Shown here: positions 22,856 to 34,159 of the stretch, piece by piece | Layout: each line of letters begins with the position of its first letter | How positions within the stretch are numbered: the first letter of the stretch is position 1 | From: Strongylocentrotus droebachiensis | Lineage: Eukaryota; Echinodermata; Echinoidea; Camarodonta; Strongylocentrotidae | Direction of reading: 5' to 3' | Assembly: GCA_035222895.1 (NCBI GenBank) | Contig: JAVYIG010000413.1 | Coordinates: 405,501-469,500 of the forward strand | Length of the DNA stretch: 64,000 nucleotides | Position numbers and translations under genes: made by a program | Notes under the pieces: model-generated | What the model saw: the letters and a program-made list of their open reading frames with translations, nothing else | Told to the model about the DNA's origin: nothing | The model's database searches: none

Positions 22856-23084
22856 GTAAGAGATAACATCATAACTTGCTGTGTTTATCGTCTGCTGAAA
22901 GCCATACTTGCGTTCTTCTGACTCTGTGTTTGTAGGTTTGGGGGTACAAGAGTGCGCGCGCGCGTGTGTGTGATAAGAGCGAGAAAGGCATACTTGGGCC
23001 CTTATAGCTCTCACTCACTCACTCTCTCTCTCTATCTATTTCTCTTCGTGTGTGTGTGTGTGTTTCTGTCTCACACATCCAGTT

Positions 23085-23830
23085 TAATTCAATTCAATTT
23101 ATTTCTGTTACCAACAAAACATTACAAATCGATTATAAACATTTACAACAACATTTTTTGTTCAGGCAAAGAGGGTCCGCAAGAGAGGTAAAGGAAAATC
23201 GTACGAATGTCTTGTTGGGTAATTAAGAACTGAGCTATTAAAAAAACATTTCTTGAAAAACGGATGGGAACATATTAATTTTACAATTGTATATATTGAC
23301 CCAGTTGGAAAAAAATATAAGTCTTTTCCTTTAGTATCTTATCTTCAAAAAATAAAAAGTCTGTATGGGAGCGAAAGGGGAATTACAAATAATACAAATA
23401 ATCTTCTTTTGTAATAACAACACTTTATCTAATGATGTTTGATGTGTGTTACCCCAAACTAAAATACCATATGTAAAGTATGGGATTATCAAAGAACTAC
23501 TAAGCATAATTAATGAATTACGAGGAAGACATGTCTTTAATACCAATATTTCGGTAAATAATTTTACAAAATATTGTAAATGTGTTTTTTCCGAAAAGGC
23601 TCCTTTGAAAAACACCCCAATCCCCAATAAATATTACACATTTCAATATTAATTATTTCAACTGATCTATGCAAGTCTTTGTAAGACAAAAATATTGTGT
23701 CCTCAGCACGAAAGACAAAATATTAGATGATCTACAAAAGTCATTGATATATAAAATAAATAAGAGTGGGCCCAATATACTACTTTGTGGAACGCCATAA
23801 TTTTTTTATATTACGAAGATCTGAATAGTT
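23085..23830 (-). mobile_element. 5'-truncated LINE in the GPCR 2 intron, antisense
   Basis: On the minus strand the fragment shows the RT block GVPQSSILGPLLF and YINDF near 23800-23760, then a frame break. The conserved tail block follows (YGILVWGNTHQTSLDKVLLLQKKIICIICNS, in two pieces), and it ends in an AATTG-type simple tail at about 23085-23105. This is a CR1/Jockey-like non-LTR element, 5'-truncated and inactive. Its orientation opposes the host gene. Confidence 0.8.
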
Positions 23831-23854
23831 TTCATTTAAAAATACATACAGCTT

Positions 23855-24035
23855 TCTTTCTCTCTCTCTCTCTCTGTCTCTCTGTATGTATGTATGTCTG
23901 TCTGTCTCTCTCTCTTACTCTCTCTCTATCTGCCTCTGTGTAAGTGTGTGTGTGTGTGTGTGTCGATCTCTCTCTGTCTCTATATGTTTGCATATCTGTC
24001 TGTCTCTCTCTCTCTCTCAATCACATTACACACAC
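23855..24035. repeat. CT/GT/TCTG microsatellite
   Basis: TCTCTC, GTGTGT and TGTCTG runs in the GPCR 2 intron. Open frames in it are artefacts. Confidence 0.9.
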
Positions 24036-24422
24036 TGTTTCTGTCAGCATTTATGTTGATGTGTCTCTCTCGCAGATTCTTTCTATGTGTTTGTCTCTCC
24101 ATCTAAGGTGTCATTTCGATTGCTAATCATGCCCTTAAGTTCATGGTGCATTCAATTTTTGTACGTTTTCAACCATTACACAGCGCGTCAAATAACATGT
24201 CAATTGATTACACAGGCTTACGTCGGGAAAATGACGCCTCTTATGTAACGGATCATAGGCAAATGGTCCTTATTGATGACATTAATGTTTTGACCTATTC
24301 ATGGACATTGAAACAGTTCAAAAAGTTATGTATAACGTATGATAACCTGTATGATTTAAATCGACATTCAGGTGATTAAGATGTATTCATTTTATTTAAA
24401 TTCAATACTTTTTCCAATGCAG

Positions 24423-25178
24423 ATACCATTTCAACTAGAAAACGGATCATGGATTGTATCCCTATTGATAGTCGGACTTATCCTATCAATACTTAGCACG
24501 CTCGCTATTGCCTTCGAACGCTTTATCATTCTCCGCTTCGACACGCTCGGAAATCGTCACATAGTCACGGCCAAACGCTCTATATCTATATGCGTGATCG
24601 GTTGGATAGTCGTGACATCGACGTATTTTTTCATTCGTAGATTCAACCGGTACGCGTCAAATATCCTTGTTTACTCTGTATCTCCGTGTGTCATATTAGC
24701 ATGTCTAGGCATCACAGCGCTATGTTACATCCTCATCTACAAGAAAATCGCCTCGATCTCGGACAACATCGTCATTAACGAAGCAGCGCTCCAGCGTCGT
24801 GCGAAAAACAGCAAGAAGATCCTTGTGACTTTTGCCCTGGTCATCGCAAGCACCACAGCGTGTTGGGTCATTATATGCTGCGTGCCTCTGGTCGAAACAT
24901 ACGGGGCATTGGAGGAAAAACGTGTATTATTTGTCCTAGCTGACGTTGGTTATTTGTTGGTGAGTATCAACGGTATCTTGAATCCCTTAATAATCTGGAT
25001 GCGGCTAACAGTATTTAGAAACCAGCTTCACGCTTGCCTCGCCTTTAGCAGACGGATATGTCGAAAATCATTTGATTCCCAGATCCAGTCCCATCTTCAA
25101 TCGGATTCGACGACATCGACCACTAAGCAGTCAGTCTCGACTATCAACATCGATTTGCAGGACATTAGCCTGCGCTAA
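24423..25178 (+). CDS. GPCR 2, exon 2 (TM3-TM7 and tail)
   Basis: The exon encodes residues 71-321 after joining to exon 1. TM3 ends with Glu-Arg-Phe (102-104) in the DRY position. Trp131 marks TM4. Loop 3 is short and basic (LQRRAKNSKK). TM6 has CWVIICCVP (217-225), so the usual CWxP spacing is altered. TM7 has NPLIIW (257-262) in place of NPxxY. The tail is Ser/Thr-rich with a possible palmitoylation Cys near 275. No Cys is present at the usual TM3 start. The acceptor at 24421-24422 is preceded by a pyrimidine run. The frame is intact, total 321 residues. It is an orphan rhodopsin-class receptor, and its ligand is unknown. Confidence 0.88.
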   Translation: MPFQLENGSWIVSLLIVGLILSILSTLAIAFERFIILRFDTLGNRHIVTAKRSISICVIGWIVVTSTYFFIRRFNRYASNILVYSVSPCVILACLGITALCYILIYKKIASISDNIVINEAALQRRAKNSKKILVTFALVIASTTACWVIICCVPLVETYGALEEKRVLFVLADVGYLLVSINGILNPLIIWMRLTVFRNQLHACLAFSRRICRKSFDSQIQSHLQSDSTTSTTKQSVSTINIDLQDISLR

Positions 25179-25533
25179 TTGAAAATTTGAATGCACTCAT
25201 CCCATGTTTAAAGAGTTTTTTTTAGCACTTTTTTTTAGCTCGTCAACAGAGGAGACAGTCGTTAACGCATTCCCACGTCAGAAAAATGACGTATCGTGTT
25301 CCAAAAGTATTAATCTGTTGAATATCTGTTGTTCAATTACGGCGCGGAGTCGACTGTTATATCAGTTGCACGCGAGGAGTCATTTGCATGGCGTACGTAG
25401 AAATGTGATAGCAATATATTATATATATATATTATATATCATCAATTTTGTTCAGATGCGCATGTTTTGTTGCGTCACTGCCTGCGCTGCTCGCTCACAT
25501 CATGTCGACACATGCGCTTTGCATGCTGCATGA

Positions 25534-25539
25534 AATAAA
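25534..25539 (+). terminator. Candidate poly(A) signal for GPCR 2
   Basis: AATAAA 355 bp after the stop codon, the first clear match downstream on this strand. Confidence 0.45.
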
Positions 25540-25559
25540 AGTTACTCGCATCATCATTA

Positions 25560-25700
25560 TGTGTGCCTTGTTATATTTTATTATCATAATGATATAATGA
25601 GTCAAACTAATAATAATGATAACAATTTAAACAATAATAATAATAATAATAGTATTAGTAATATTGATAATGATAATAGTAATAATAATTACAATGTTAT
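25560..25700. repeat. AT-rich AAT microsatellite
   Basis: Runs of AATAATAAT and ATGATAATG on plus. Confidence 0.8.
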
Positions 25701-25779
25701 ATTGTTTTGGTAATTACTCTGGATACATAAACAAATATTGAATATAATGTAAATTCAAAGAAAATATCTATATAATGTG

Positions 25780-25945
25780 AATGTTAAAGTGCTATATGTT
25801 CATTCTCTCTATATACTCGTCTTATGTTGTATGTATCATATGACATGTACTTTTTATTTATTCTTCTCTGTGAACAATGCATGTAAACGAAACGAATTTC
25901 CTTTTGGACCAATAAAATTTGAATTGAATTGAACTGAATTGAATT
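25780..25945 (+). mobile_element. LINE 3' end with (GAATT)n tail
   Basis: The block ends CTTTTGGACCAATAAAATTT followed by TGAATTGAATTGAA repeats. A short AATAAA-bearing end with a pentanucleotide tail is typical of CR1-like non-LTR elements. Only the 3' untranslated end is present. Confidence 0.6.
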
Positions 25946-26239
25946 TGCTTGCAAATTATAACCGTGAAAGGGTCTTTTAATGCTCGGTCAGAAATGACGC
26001 GTGACGGTTTCTTTATGATGACGTAAAGTTATTTACGCTGCACATTTCTTTATTTTATAGCACAAACCTTAGTGAATACGCGCAAGTCCTTTGTTGCGCG
26101 CAATTGCTGTTCATTTTACACGTAAAAACACTGCGGTGGCCTTTTTGGCGGCGCTTTACCCAGGCCTATGACTCTTGGCCGTTATTCAATTCCATACTTA
26201 AGTACAAAATTTAATTTATTTAAATTAACGGGAATGAGG

Positions 26240-26670
26240 AATGGCAAGAACGCGCTGGGTCTGTATAGTCCTCGAGCCAGGACGGGGTTGTACACGCTCT
26301 GGGAGCACGTTCAAACACCCTAAGAACGACATGAAGACGAGTTGAACTGTCTTTGAAAGGGGTGGTCACGTTACAAACTAGTTAGAATGGGTTTGGACGT
26401 ATTGGGAACGAGGTACAACTAGTTAAGAACGGGTTTAAACTGACTACAGACGGGCTTGGACTACTTGGAAATGGCAAATTTAGCCGATCTGAACTTGATT
26501 ACGAACTGACTGTGGACGGAGTACAGACGAGATGGACGTATTGAGGACTGTTTATGAACGAACTAGGATCATATTATAGACATTATTTACACATTCTACC
26601 CCGACCACAACCCGTTTTACGATCTTCTAAGACGGTTCCAGAACGTAGTGAGAACTAGTTTGGTGTGATG
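26240..26670. repeat. Word-repeat region (AACTAGTT, GAACG, GGACG)
   Basis: AACTAGTT or AACTAG recurs at irregular spacing together with AAGAACGGGTTT, TTTGGACGTATTGGGAACG and related words, mostly in direct orientation. No terminal inverted repeat could be fixed, so the boundaries and the mobile nature are uncertain. Confidence 0.45.
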
Positions 26671-26699
26671 GGGGCTGTAACTAACTCATTATTTCAGTT

Positions 26700-26825
26700 T
26701 ATAATATTACCTACCCTCTCCCCCTCTCTCCCTCTCTCTCTTTCTCTTCCTTTTCACCTATCTATCTAATATATATATATGTCTGTCTATCTATCTATAT
26801 ATTTATATATTGATATATTTTGATG
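26700..26825. repeat. CT and TATC/TA microsatellites
   Basis: CTCTCT followed by TCTATCTA and ATATATAT runs. Confidence 0.9.
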
Positions 26826-27489
26826 ATTTTTTAAGAAAACAAAGAATGTCAAATATCCAGGGTGTGTTTCGTTGACTGTAGATTTCATGTATCTTATCGA
26901 AGTGAAAATATATTTTAAAGGTCACAAGAAAATGATTTTGAAAATTACGATAATGAAATCATACAGGAAGGATGCCTAATAAAGCTAACTCTTCATGCAA
27001 TCATGGACACACTCGATAATGTTCTTTCAAAACCTCCAATATAATTTCATATTATTTCATTTTCCCAAATCAATCTTTGCATGGTTAAATTCCTCAACCA
27101 AGGAACTGTGGTATCCTTATTACTATTCATTTTCTTCATTACTTTATACTATACCCTCTTTTTTCATATTCATGGATGAAAGAAATTCCAAAGGCACTCT
27201 AAAAGAGGACGCACACAAAAAAGTATTGAATTCCCCTGGCGTGCCTGGTCTCTATTTCTCCATCTTTTGAAATACCCATTTAAAGCTAAGTGCCTCGATA
27301 CGAGTTATTCCATTCATCTGTTACGAATAATTGTGTTTCAATAGTCAGAATCAACATTGCAAATATTACGTGTTGTTAGATAGGGTAAGTCATAAAGAAA
27401 GATTCAAAAAGCGTAGTACAAGAAATGAAGGAAGGAGATTTAAGAATAGAACGAGAGAGGGAGATGGATAGGGGTAGAGAGGAAGTTCT
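26826..27489. other. No gene recognised
   Basis: AT-rich; a 91-codon frame at 26995-27270 lacks family features and is not called. Confidence 0.45.
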
Positions 27490-27962
27490 TGTTAATATTG
27501 CTCATTTAAAAAGTGCAAGGATTATAACAGTTTGAGAAGAATTCTCATTTTAATATAACTTAATTTGTAACATGATTAAAGGATAACATCTTTATTGAGC
27601 TTGAATTAATGATGGTTGGATACCATGAAACATTAAATTCATTTCTTTTCCCAATTCAATAAGATTGGCAATATGTAATGAGTATTACAAACGAAGAGTA
27701 TAGATATGAAATATACATCATGGTTGCATATCGAACTATCCTGTGTATTCATGGTAATGGTAAACTATTTCTCAAAACCCCAATCTCTTTTTTCATGCAT
27801 GATACAGTATCAACGTTTTCATATTCTTGAATGTAGTTATGGAATCAAGCCTTTAAATTCGTCTTTCTCTCTTTAATTATTTTATTCTTTTACAACGACC
27901 GGTCAAGAATTGTTTTATTTCAAAACCTGAATTTGTTTTTACTACCTTATGTAAAAATATTT
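27490..27962. repeat. Dispersed repeat R1, copy 3
   Basis: Nearly identical to 4640-5110 over its whole length, in the same orientation. It shares the phrases GAATTCTCATTTTAATATAACTT and CATGATACAGTATCAACG in shortened form. Non-coding. Confidence 0.85.
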
Positions 27963-28809
27963 TTCAATTTATTTGTTTAATTTCGTTTATTATCTGTATA
28001 AAATTATATACACTTAAAATATTGTATCAAACCATATTATATTCATGAAAATAAGAAAAAAAAAATGCAGATACCAATAAATCAAATGAAATAAAATCAA
28101 AATAATGGCAAACTATTTCAAATAAATCTTTTTTAGCTTTTAAAATGTGATCAGGGAAAATATCTAAGTATTCGAAAAAAGTTCAATCGTTGGTCTGTGA
28201 CATCGCATTTCCACATACCACTATACTGAACTAGATTTAGACAGTTTCTTGCATACAAGACACTGCTTAGATGGTTATATGGCAGTAAACCTCATACACA
28301 GCCATTAGAAGGGACAAACCGGAATGTTCGTAGAATTATCAAAGCTATGCTTGGTAATAGGGGGAAAAGAAGTTGTTAATTAGAATTTTTATACAGCGAT
28401 CTGTTGAAATTAGATATGAGGAAACAGCCCCCTAATTCGACCTTTTCAGGTTTAGTATGCACAGCACCGTAAAATGAACCAATGACCAACACTTATTCCA
28501 CTGTTGGAATTGCTCATTTTATATTATTGTATAGCCAAGCAAAATTCTGTACGTATATCATATGCATCACTCAATAACAAAATTTGCTTGGAATGGTGGT
28601 TTCGATCATAAAAAAAAACTGATAACACGATTGCAAATGATTAAAAAAAATAAAATTGAAGGTCAATTTTAATACCCTATTGTTTATCTCACAGACTTTT
28701 TTTTTCTTCCAAGTAGTTGCGATCGTGTTTGATTTTATTTGAAGAAGGGATAAAAAAAAGGGTTAAACCCCCTAATCCAGTCATGATTAAAGTGTTCATG
28801 CACCCATTT
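27963..28809. other. No gene recognised
   Basis: AT-rich, several poly-A and poly-T runs, no supported ORF. Confidence 0.5.
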
Positions 28810-29045
28810 TGTGACCATCCGTCTCGTCTTCAAGATTGCCTGGATGCACGCACTCATTTGCTGGTCATCCGTCTCGTTTTTTAAGACTGGATGGATGTAC
28901 GCACCTATGTGGTGGTCACCCGTCTCGTCTTCGAGACTGCCTGGATGCCCACATCCATGTGGTGGCCATCCGTCTCGTTTTCAAGACTGGATGGATGCAC
29001 GCATCCAAGAGCCGGTCATATGTCTCTTCTCAAGACTGTGTAGCT
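28810..29045. repeat. 50-bp tandem repeat with two hairpins per unit
   Basis: GTCTCG or GTCTC recurs at 28821, 28871, 28922, 28972 and 29022. Each unit has a stem GTCTCG-loop-CGAGAC (perfect in the third unit, imperfect elsewhere) and a second near-palindrome GGATGCACGCATCC. Open frames of about 78 codons are artefacts of the array. Confidence 0.85.
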
Positions 29046-29664
29046 GAGAGGCCGAAGACCTCATGACCTAATTGATATGAAGTGGTTGAGTGAAGATGAA
29101 CGATTCCTTTTTAAATGTTATGACGTGTGACCATATGGTGGAGAACTCAGAACCAAGGACTAACTAGGCGTCTCGAGGACAGCCTAATGACGTTCTCTAT
29201 CTCTACACATTCTTCCCGTTATGATTTGATCCTCGTTAACAAGAGAGCTCGCCCTCGTTCAGTGGTTTCATTTTAAGATTCCAAAGGTCTTGTCTAAAAA
29301 ATGGCTTTACACAATGCATGAAAATTGGAAAAGGGGATATATTACGTGTTCTCTTATTATGATTTAATATTAAATAACCCTTAATCGATGTTAAGAGCAT
29401 AATTATGAAATGAAAATTCAGCAGATTCCATATATGCATCTACTCATATTATGGGAATCAGCCATCTATACCACGTGACAAATATTAATCTCAGTCAAGT
29501 ATTGCAGTTTAAGATTAAATCAATTCCCTCATAAAACAAATTATTAGGCATTTTCATCACCAGTCCAATAGGTTATTTTTGTTTAATGAGTCGATTTGAG
29601 TGAAATATTGGGTACGAAGATCAACTAATTCATGTACGTCGATTATCTTGAACTTTTTGTAGCC
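29046..29664. other. No gene recognised
   Basis: Mixed sequence following the tandem array. Nothing supported. Confidence 0.45.
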
Positions 29665-29854
29665 TTATCGGACTGCTGATACGTTTTCAGGTGCAGAATG
29701 TAGATGGTGAATATTGATAATGATACGATAACGTGAAACAAATGGACATTTCGTCTCATCTGGATGGATCTGGAAGTTGTCAAATGTCATCGCTGAGATG
29801 ACGTCATCACTCGCTAAGACGATCCCATACTCTGAATACCAGTATGGTTGTATC
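29665..29854 (-). CDS. Candidate terminal coding exon, unknown protein
   Basis: On the minus strand a good acceptor (CGATGTGTTTTGCAG) is followed by 62 open codons and a TAA stop. The peptide starts IQPYWYSEYGIVLASDD and is mixed in composition, unlike the simple-repeat frames around it. It has one Cys and a hydrophobic patch. I do not recognise the family, and no partner exon was found upstream on this strand. It may be a real last exon, a remnant, or chance. Confidence 0.3.
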
Positions 29855-29865
29855 CTGCAAAACAC

Positions 29866-30785
29866 ATCGCAAAAGTCACCCTAAGGCCAGGGCATATGCA
29901 TTTACAAAAGGGAAGATAATGAACCTAGTCCCGAAGATAGCAAGTCGAACTATTTTCATGATGTATGTTATATGATTAGAGAGTCATACCTGTGAAAGTA
30001 CTCGCCCGCCAAACTATATCGTCATTCGTCGGCTGTCAAACCCATCGGTCTCCTTTCTGGTCCCAGGCAGTGGTATAAATAGCGCTCTCTAAATATATCA
30101 TGATGAGTCTATTTTGGTATGAAGACGGGGATTACAGACGTTACGGGATGTCTGGCAATGATGTAACCAACCTACTTTCGTTTGACACCTCTCCACCCCT
30201 CTAAAATTATATAGTTTAATCTTCACAGCCCCCAATATTATTAAGATTTTATGATTTCTTGAAACTCATAATGAATTTATATATCAACTACACCAAATTA
30301 ATTGTACTGAAGAGGTGTCTCCCTTAACACAGGTCCCGGGTGGTTCCTCTTCTGTTAAAAGATATTATAGGCCTATTATTCTTTAACTTTAAGGTCTTCT
30401 TCCGGGAATTCATTTCTCGAGTACCTCCAAATAATGCCCCCCCCCCCCCCCCCTGTCAGAGATAAAGATTATACAACCCTCAAAATAGACTTTGGGCCAT
30501 TGTCCCCATTTCCCATCAGGACATAGGCCTATATTCTACCAACCACCCGATAGATAGACGAATGTAATCAGATAACTAGGTTGAAATACGTTCTCCATGA
30601 GATAAAAAGGATTGTGAAATATGTTATATGTATCATCTTATCAAATTAAGTCCTTTTTTCTTTCAAGTTAGATTTTATTTGTAAAGGCAATTGTTGTACA
30701 GGTGAAATGATAATGTATTATTTACAACATATTTTTTGATATTGTATAATGTACTCAAGATACGTTCCGGACAAGCGTCGCCTCT
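29866..30785. other. No gene recognised
   Basis: Contains a TATAAATA word at about 30073 and a poly-C tract at 30437-30453. Nothing else is supported. Confidence 0.45.
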
Positions 30786-30789
30786 TTAA

Positions 30790-31572
30790 CCCTATTTAGC
30801 CCGGGGGGGGGGGGGGGGGGGGGGCTTGAGAAGCCCCCCCCCCCTCGAAATTTTTCGCGATAATTTTTTAACGCAAGAAAATCTTGCACTGAAATTTTGT
30901 GACTTTTTTCTTTCGAGTCTTGCGCATCTTTTGAAAGAAATTTTTCGAAAATCGGACCTACCATTACAAAGTCACGTGTCCTTTTGTTTTTGCATGTCAG
31001 CCCGAAAATCGCTCATTTTTGTGATTTGTGTACAAAACATATGGAAATCTCATTTTTCAAATAAAGAGATAAAACATTGGTTATTTGGTCTTGTTTATAG
31101 TTTAGGGTCTTTATTTTGGGGTCAAAATAGTTGAATTATAGTTAGAAATGAAATAAAACAACAAAAACAATAAAATACATAAGTTAAAAAAACAAGGAAA
31201 TACATAAGAAATTATCAAAACAATAGATAACGTAAGGAATAACCCTGGTTTTTATTTTTTTTGTGTTGTATTATTATTCCAAATGGTCTAACAAATATAT
31301 GTAGTGAGAAAGAATGCCTAAATATGAATAATGTCTGATTTATGGGCAAAAATGTGAATTTGATGACCTTATTTGCATAAATTACCATAAATATGCAAAT
31401 GAGTGAGTTTTTCAAAAAATTGAAATTACCATAGTATTCTATACACTTCACTTGACATGTATTTTCGCGGCGATCGGTCGTTTCACGGCCGAGATCATAG
31501 GGGGGGGCTTAGAAGCCCCCCCCCCCCCCCCCCCGGGCTATGCAGTTTCAAAATAGCCCGGGCTAAATAGGG
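30790..31572. mobile_element. TTAA-flanked MITE, family A copy 2
   Basis: The element starts CCCTATTTAGCCCGGGGG and ends CCCGGGCTAAATAGGG, with TTAA directly outside both ends (30786-30789 and 31573-31576). Over most of its 783 bp it matches the element at 5129-5885. G- and C-homopolymers sit just inside the ends in both copies. There is no ORF for a transposase. The CCC ends and TTAA target point to piggyBac mobilisation. Confidence 0.87.
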
Positions 31573-32985
31573 TTAAGACTATAGACTAATAAAGATTAAA
31601 AGTGTAATGTTACTGCGAAGATTCATATTTGAAAATTGTATGTCTTTCTGTTCATTCATTTGAATGAATATCCGTATTATATATTTTGTGCATTTGTTTT
31701 ATTAGTTCTTTACTTTACTTTAGATTCTATGATTACAGTTTCATCCAAAAAGATTGTTGTTTTTCCTTAAATCAGAAGAATTCCTGGTGAAAACCTAAGC
31801 AACCCATAAAGGCCGAAAACTCAGGCGCCAAAAGAACACATTTTTGTTTTTAAAGTCGAACGCTAGTTTTTGCTCATTTGTTATGCTGTTTTGCGATTCT
31901 TGCAATTGTGACACCCTGGGCCGCCCGTAATCATGCTAGTTCTTAGACCATCAAAGGTTAAGGTTGATCTCACCTTGGTGCGAATCCGGCTAACGCAGTA
32001 CCACTGAATACTAACAACATTGTTACGAATATTAAATAATTGTATTCATATACGTATGCATAATTATGTAAATGTACCCTCATGCACATTCGGATCAGTT
32101 GGTGAGTGGGAATTTCGATAAAGCACCACAGTCATGGGTTAAACTTAGTTGTTTTTTCGCTAATATATATTTTGCTGTTTCGAGTTTTCTGTGTGTTTGG
32201 GTGAAATAAGAGGGAAAATTAGTCAAACATCTAGAACCCTCTCGTAATAATAATGTTTCAAAAATCGAATGATTGAAAGAATGGTATAATGTAGAGGGAC
32301 ATCGAGTCACATGTCATCTCTTCTTGTGTGTAAGATCACGTGATATGTACATTTCTTTCACGACTTGTTTATTATGATATAAATGTGAGTAATATGTATG
32401 AAATATAGATTTAAACACATTGATAACACGTCTATTGTTGTGATTGTGATTATGAAGTATGAAAAGTACAAAGCATAACAGGCATATAGTCAAGATTCAT
32501 ACAGAGGTACGGGCACATATTGCCCAGTTTGCAGTAACATAACATTTTCCACACGCGAGTAACACGCGAGTAAAATTTGTTGAAATATTTGTAATGAACA
32601 TTACAGAAATTCCATAATTAGGCACATCCCGATCGAATATGAGACTGTTCGTGCATCTCCTTGCCCGAAAATGGATATTCGGGAAACTTCCAAACAAAGG
32701 AAAAACAAACCAACAAAACAAAAAAGGAAGAACAAGCTACAAACAAAAATCCCAAAGCTTGAAGAAAGACTAAGTTATTATTTTTAAACACGTCAATGTA
32801 TGGTTTTGATCTTGTTTTTGTTTCAAAAAGGAATGATGATTCGGCTGACAAAACCCTCGGGCCTAAACTTTGGAAAACTAACAGTTTAGAGGATTTATCT
32901 CAACATGCTTGTAAGTGAACAGCAAGGGATCATAGAATTATGAACACTTTATAATGTCGAAAAGGCGCGTATGTACGTGTACATA
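31573..32985. other. No gene recognised
   Basis: AT-rich. Short antisense frames at 32095-32310 and 32497-32851 show no family features. Confidence 0.45.
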
Positions 32986-34159
32986 CACTGTTGATCATAA
33001 TGGTGGAATATTTTTTTTTACCCCAATTTATGGAATGATTTTGACAATAATTTATTCCTAATAGATCTAAATAGAAGTATACATTCTAAGATTTTGTTGA
33101 ATAATAATTTACGAGTGTTTGTTTTGCGTGACTGCTAAAGCATGTGTGTGTGCTACTCAGGTGCGTACGCAGGATTTTTTCAAGGGGGGTTTTAACATTT
33201 ATAAATCGGGCCGAAATTTCGCAACGACTCAGCCGACCGGGGGGGAAGGTCTTAAAGGTATTAAATAAATTTTTAAAAAAAATCAAGGGGGGGGGGGGGG
33301 GGTTAGGGGGGTTATGGGGGGGGGGGGTTTACACACAAAAAATACCAGAGGGGGGAGGTTAACCCCCCCCCCCCTGTGTACGCGCCTGGTGCTACAATGC
33401 TAATCAACTAGGGGACCTACGTCCGTAAGTCATATCTGACAGGAATGAGGATTAACGCCTCACAAAAGGGCACGAATAAAGCTGACCGACACGGTTTTGA
33501 TTCTGGGGCCTCACAGTAACGAGGTCATTGCTTAGCCACTGGATCTTGACTGTACGCAGCGGGGGCTAGGGTACGTCGCCGCCCCCACAAATACAAAAAC
33601 ACAAAGAAAATGCAATAAATTATCAATAATTAATTGCATTTTCCCCCGGTCCCCAACAGGAAAAATTCCTTTGTAGGGCCATGCATTATGGTTCAAGGCA
33701 TGCCCACATAGAGGATTTTTTTTTATATTGGGGATCGGGGCAAAATGCAATGAATTATTGGTTTTTTATTGCATTTTCCTCGCTTTTTTGTATTTGTGGG
33801 GGCGGCGACGTACCCTAGCCCCCGTTGCGTACAGCCATGATTCAGTGACTAAACAATAGTCTCGTTACTGTGAGCCCCAAGGATCGAAACCGTCTCAATG
33901 AGCTCCATTCGTGCCCTTTCATGAGGCATTAATCCTCATTACTGTCAGTTATGACTTAAGGACGTAGGTCCCCTAGTTGATTAGCATAGTAGCACACATA
34001 TTCTTTAGCAGTCACGCAGAAAAAAACACTCACAAATTATTATTCAATAAAATCTGAGAATGTATCCTTTTATCTGGACCTATTAGAAATAAATCATTGT
34101 AAAAATCATTCCATTAATTGGGGTTAAACAAAATTATTCCAGCATTATGACCAACAGTG
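32986..34159. mobile_element. Mariner-type palindromic element with nested insertion
   Basis: The termini are CACTGTTGATCATAATG and CATTATGACCAACAGTG, flanked by TA (32984-32985 and 34160-34161), as for Tc1/mariner. Apart from a nested insertion at 33158-33388, almost the whole element is one inverted repeat. The arms run 32986-33630 and 33745-34159, with shared blocks such as GGGGGCGGCGACGTACCCTA against its complement. No transposase remains. Confidence 0.85.
33158..33388. mobile_element. hAT-type MITE nested in the palindrome
   Basis: Ends CAGGTGCGTACGCAGG and GTACGCGCCTG are inverted. The flanks are GTGCTACT (33150-33157) and GTGCTACA (33389-33396), an 8-bp target duplication with one mismatch. 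An 8-bp duplication and CAGG termini fit hAT elements. The interior has several long G-runs. A fragment of the same family lies at 36436-36515. Confidence 0.75.

Larger units (their letters stand above)
22856..24422 (+). other. Intron of GPCR 2
   Basis: A 1567-bp GT-AG intron (donor GTAAGA, acceptor TTTTTCCAATGCAG). It holds CA/CT microsatellites and an antisense LINE fragment. The open frame at 24143-24379 is not supported as coding. Confidence 0.8.

Noticed and set aside
31920-32010. tRNA-like B box (GGTGCGAATCC)
   Set aside because: No matching A box at the right distance and no cloverleaf could be drawn.
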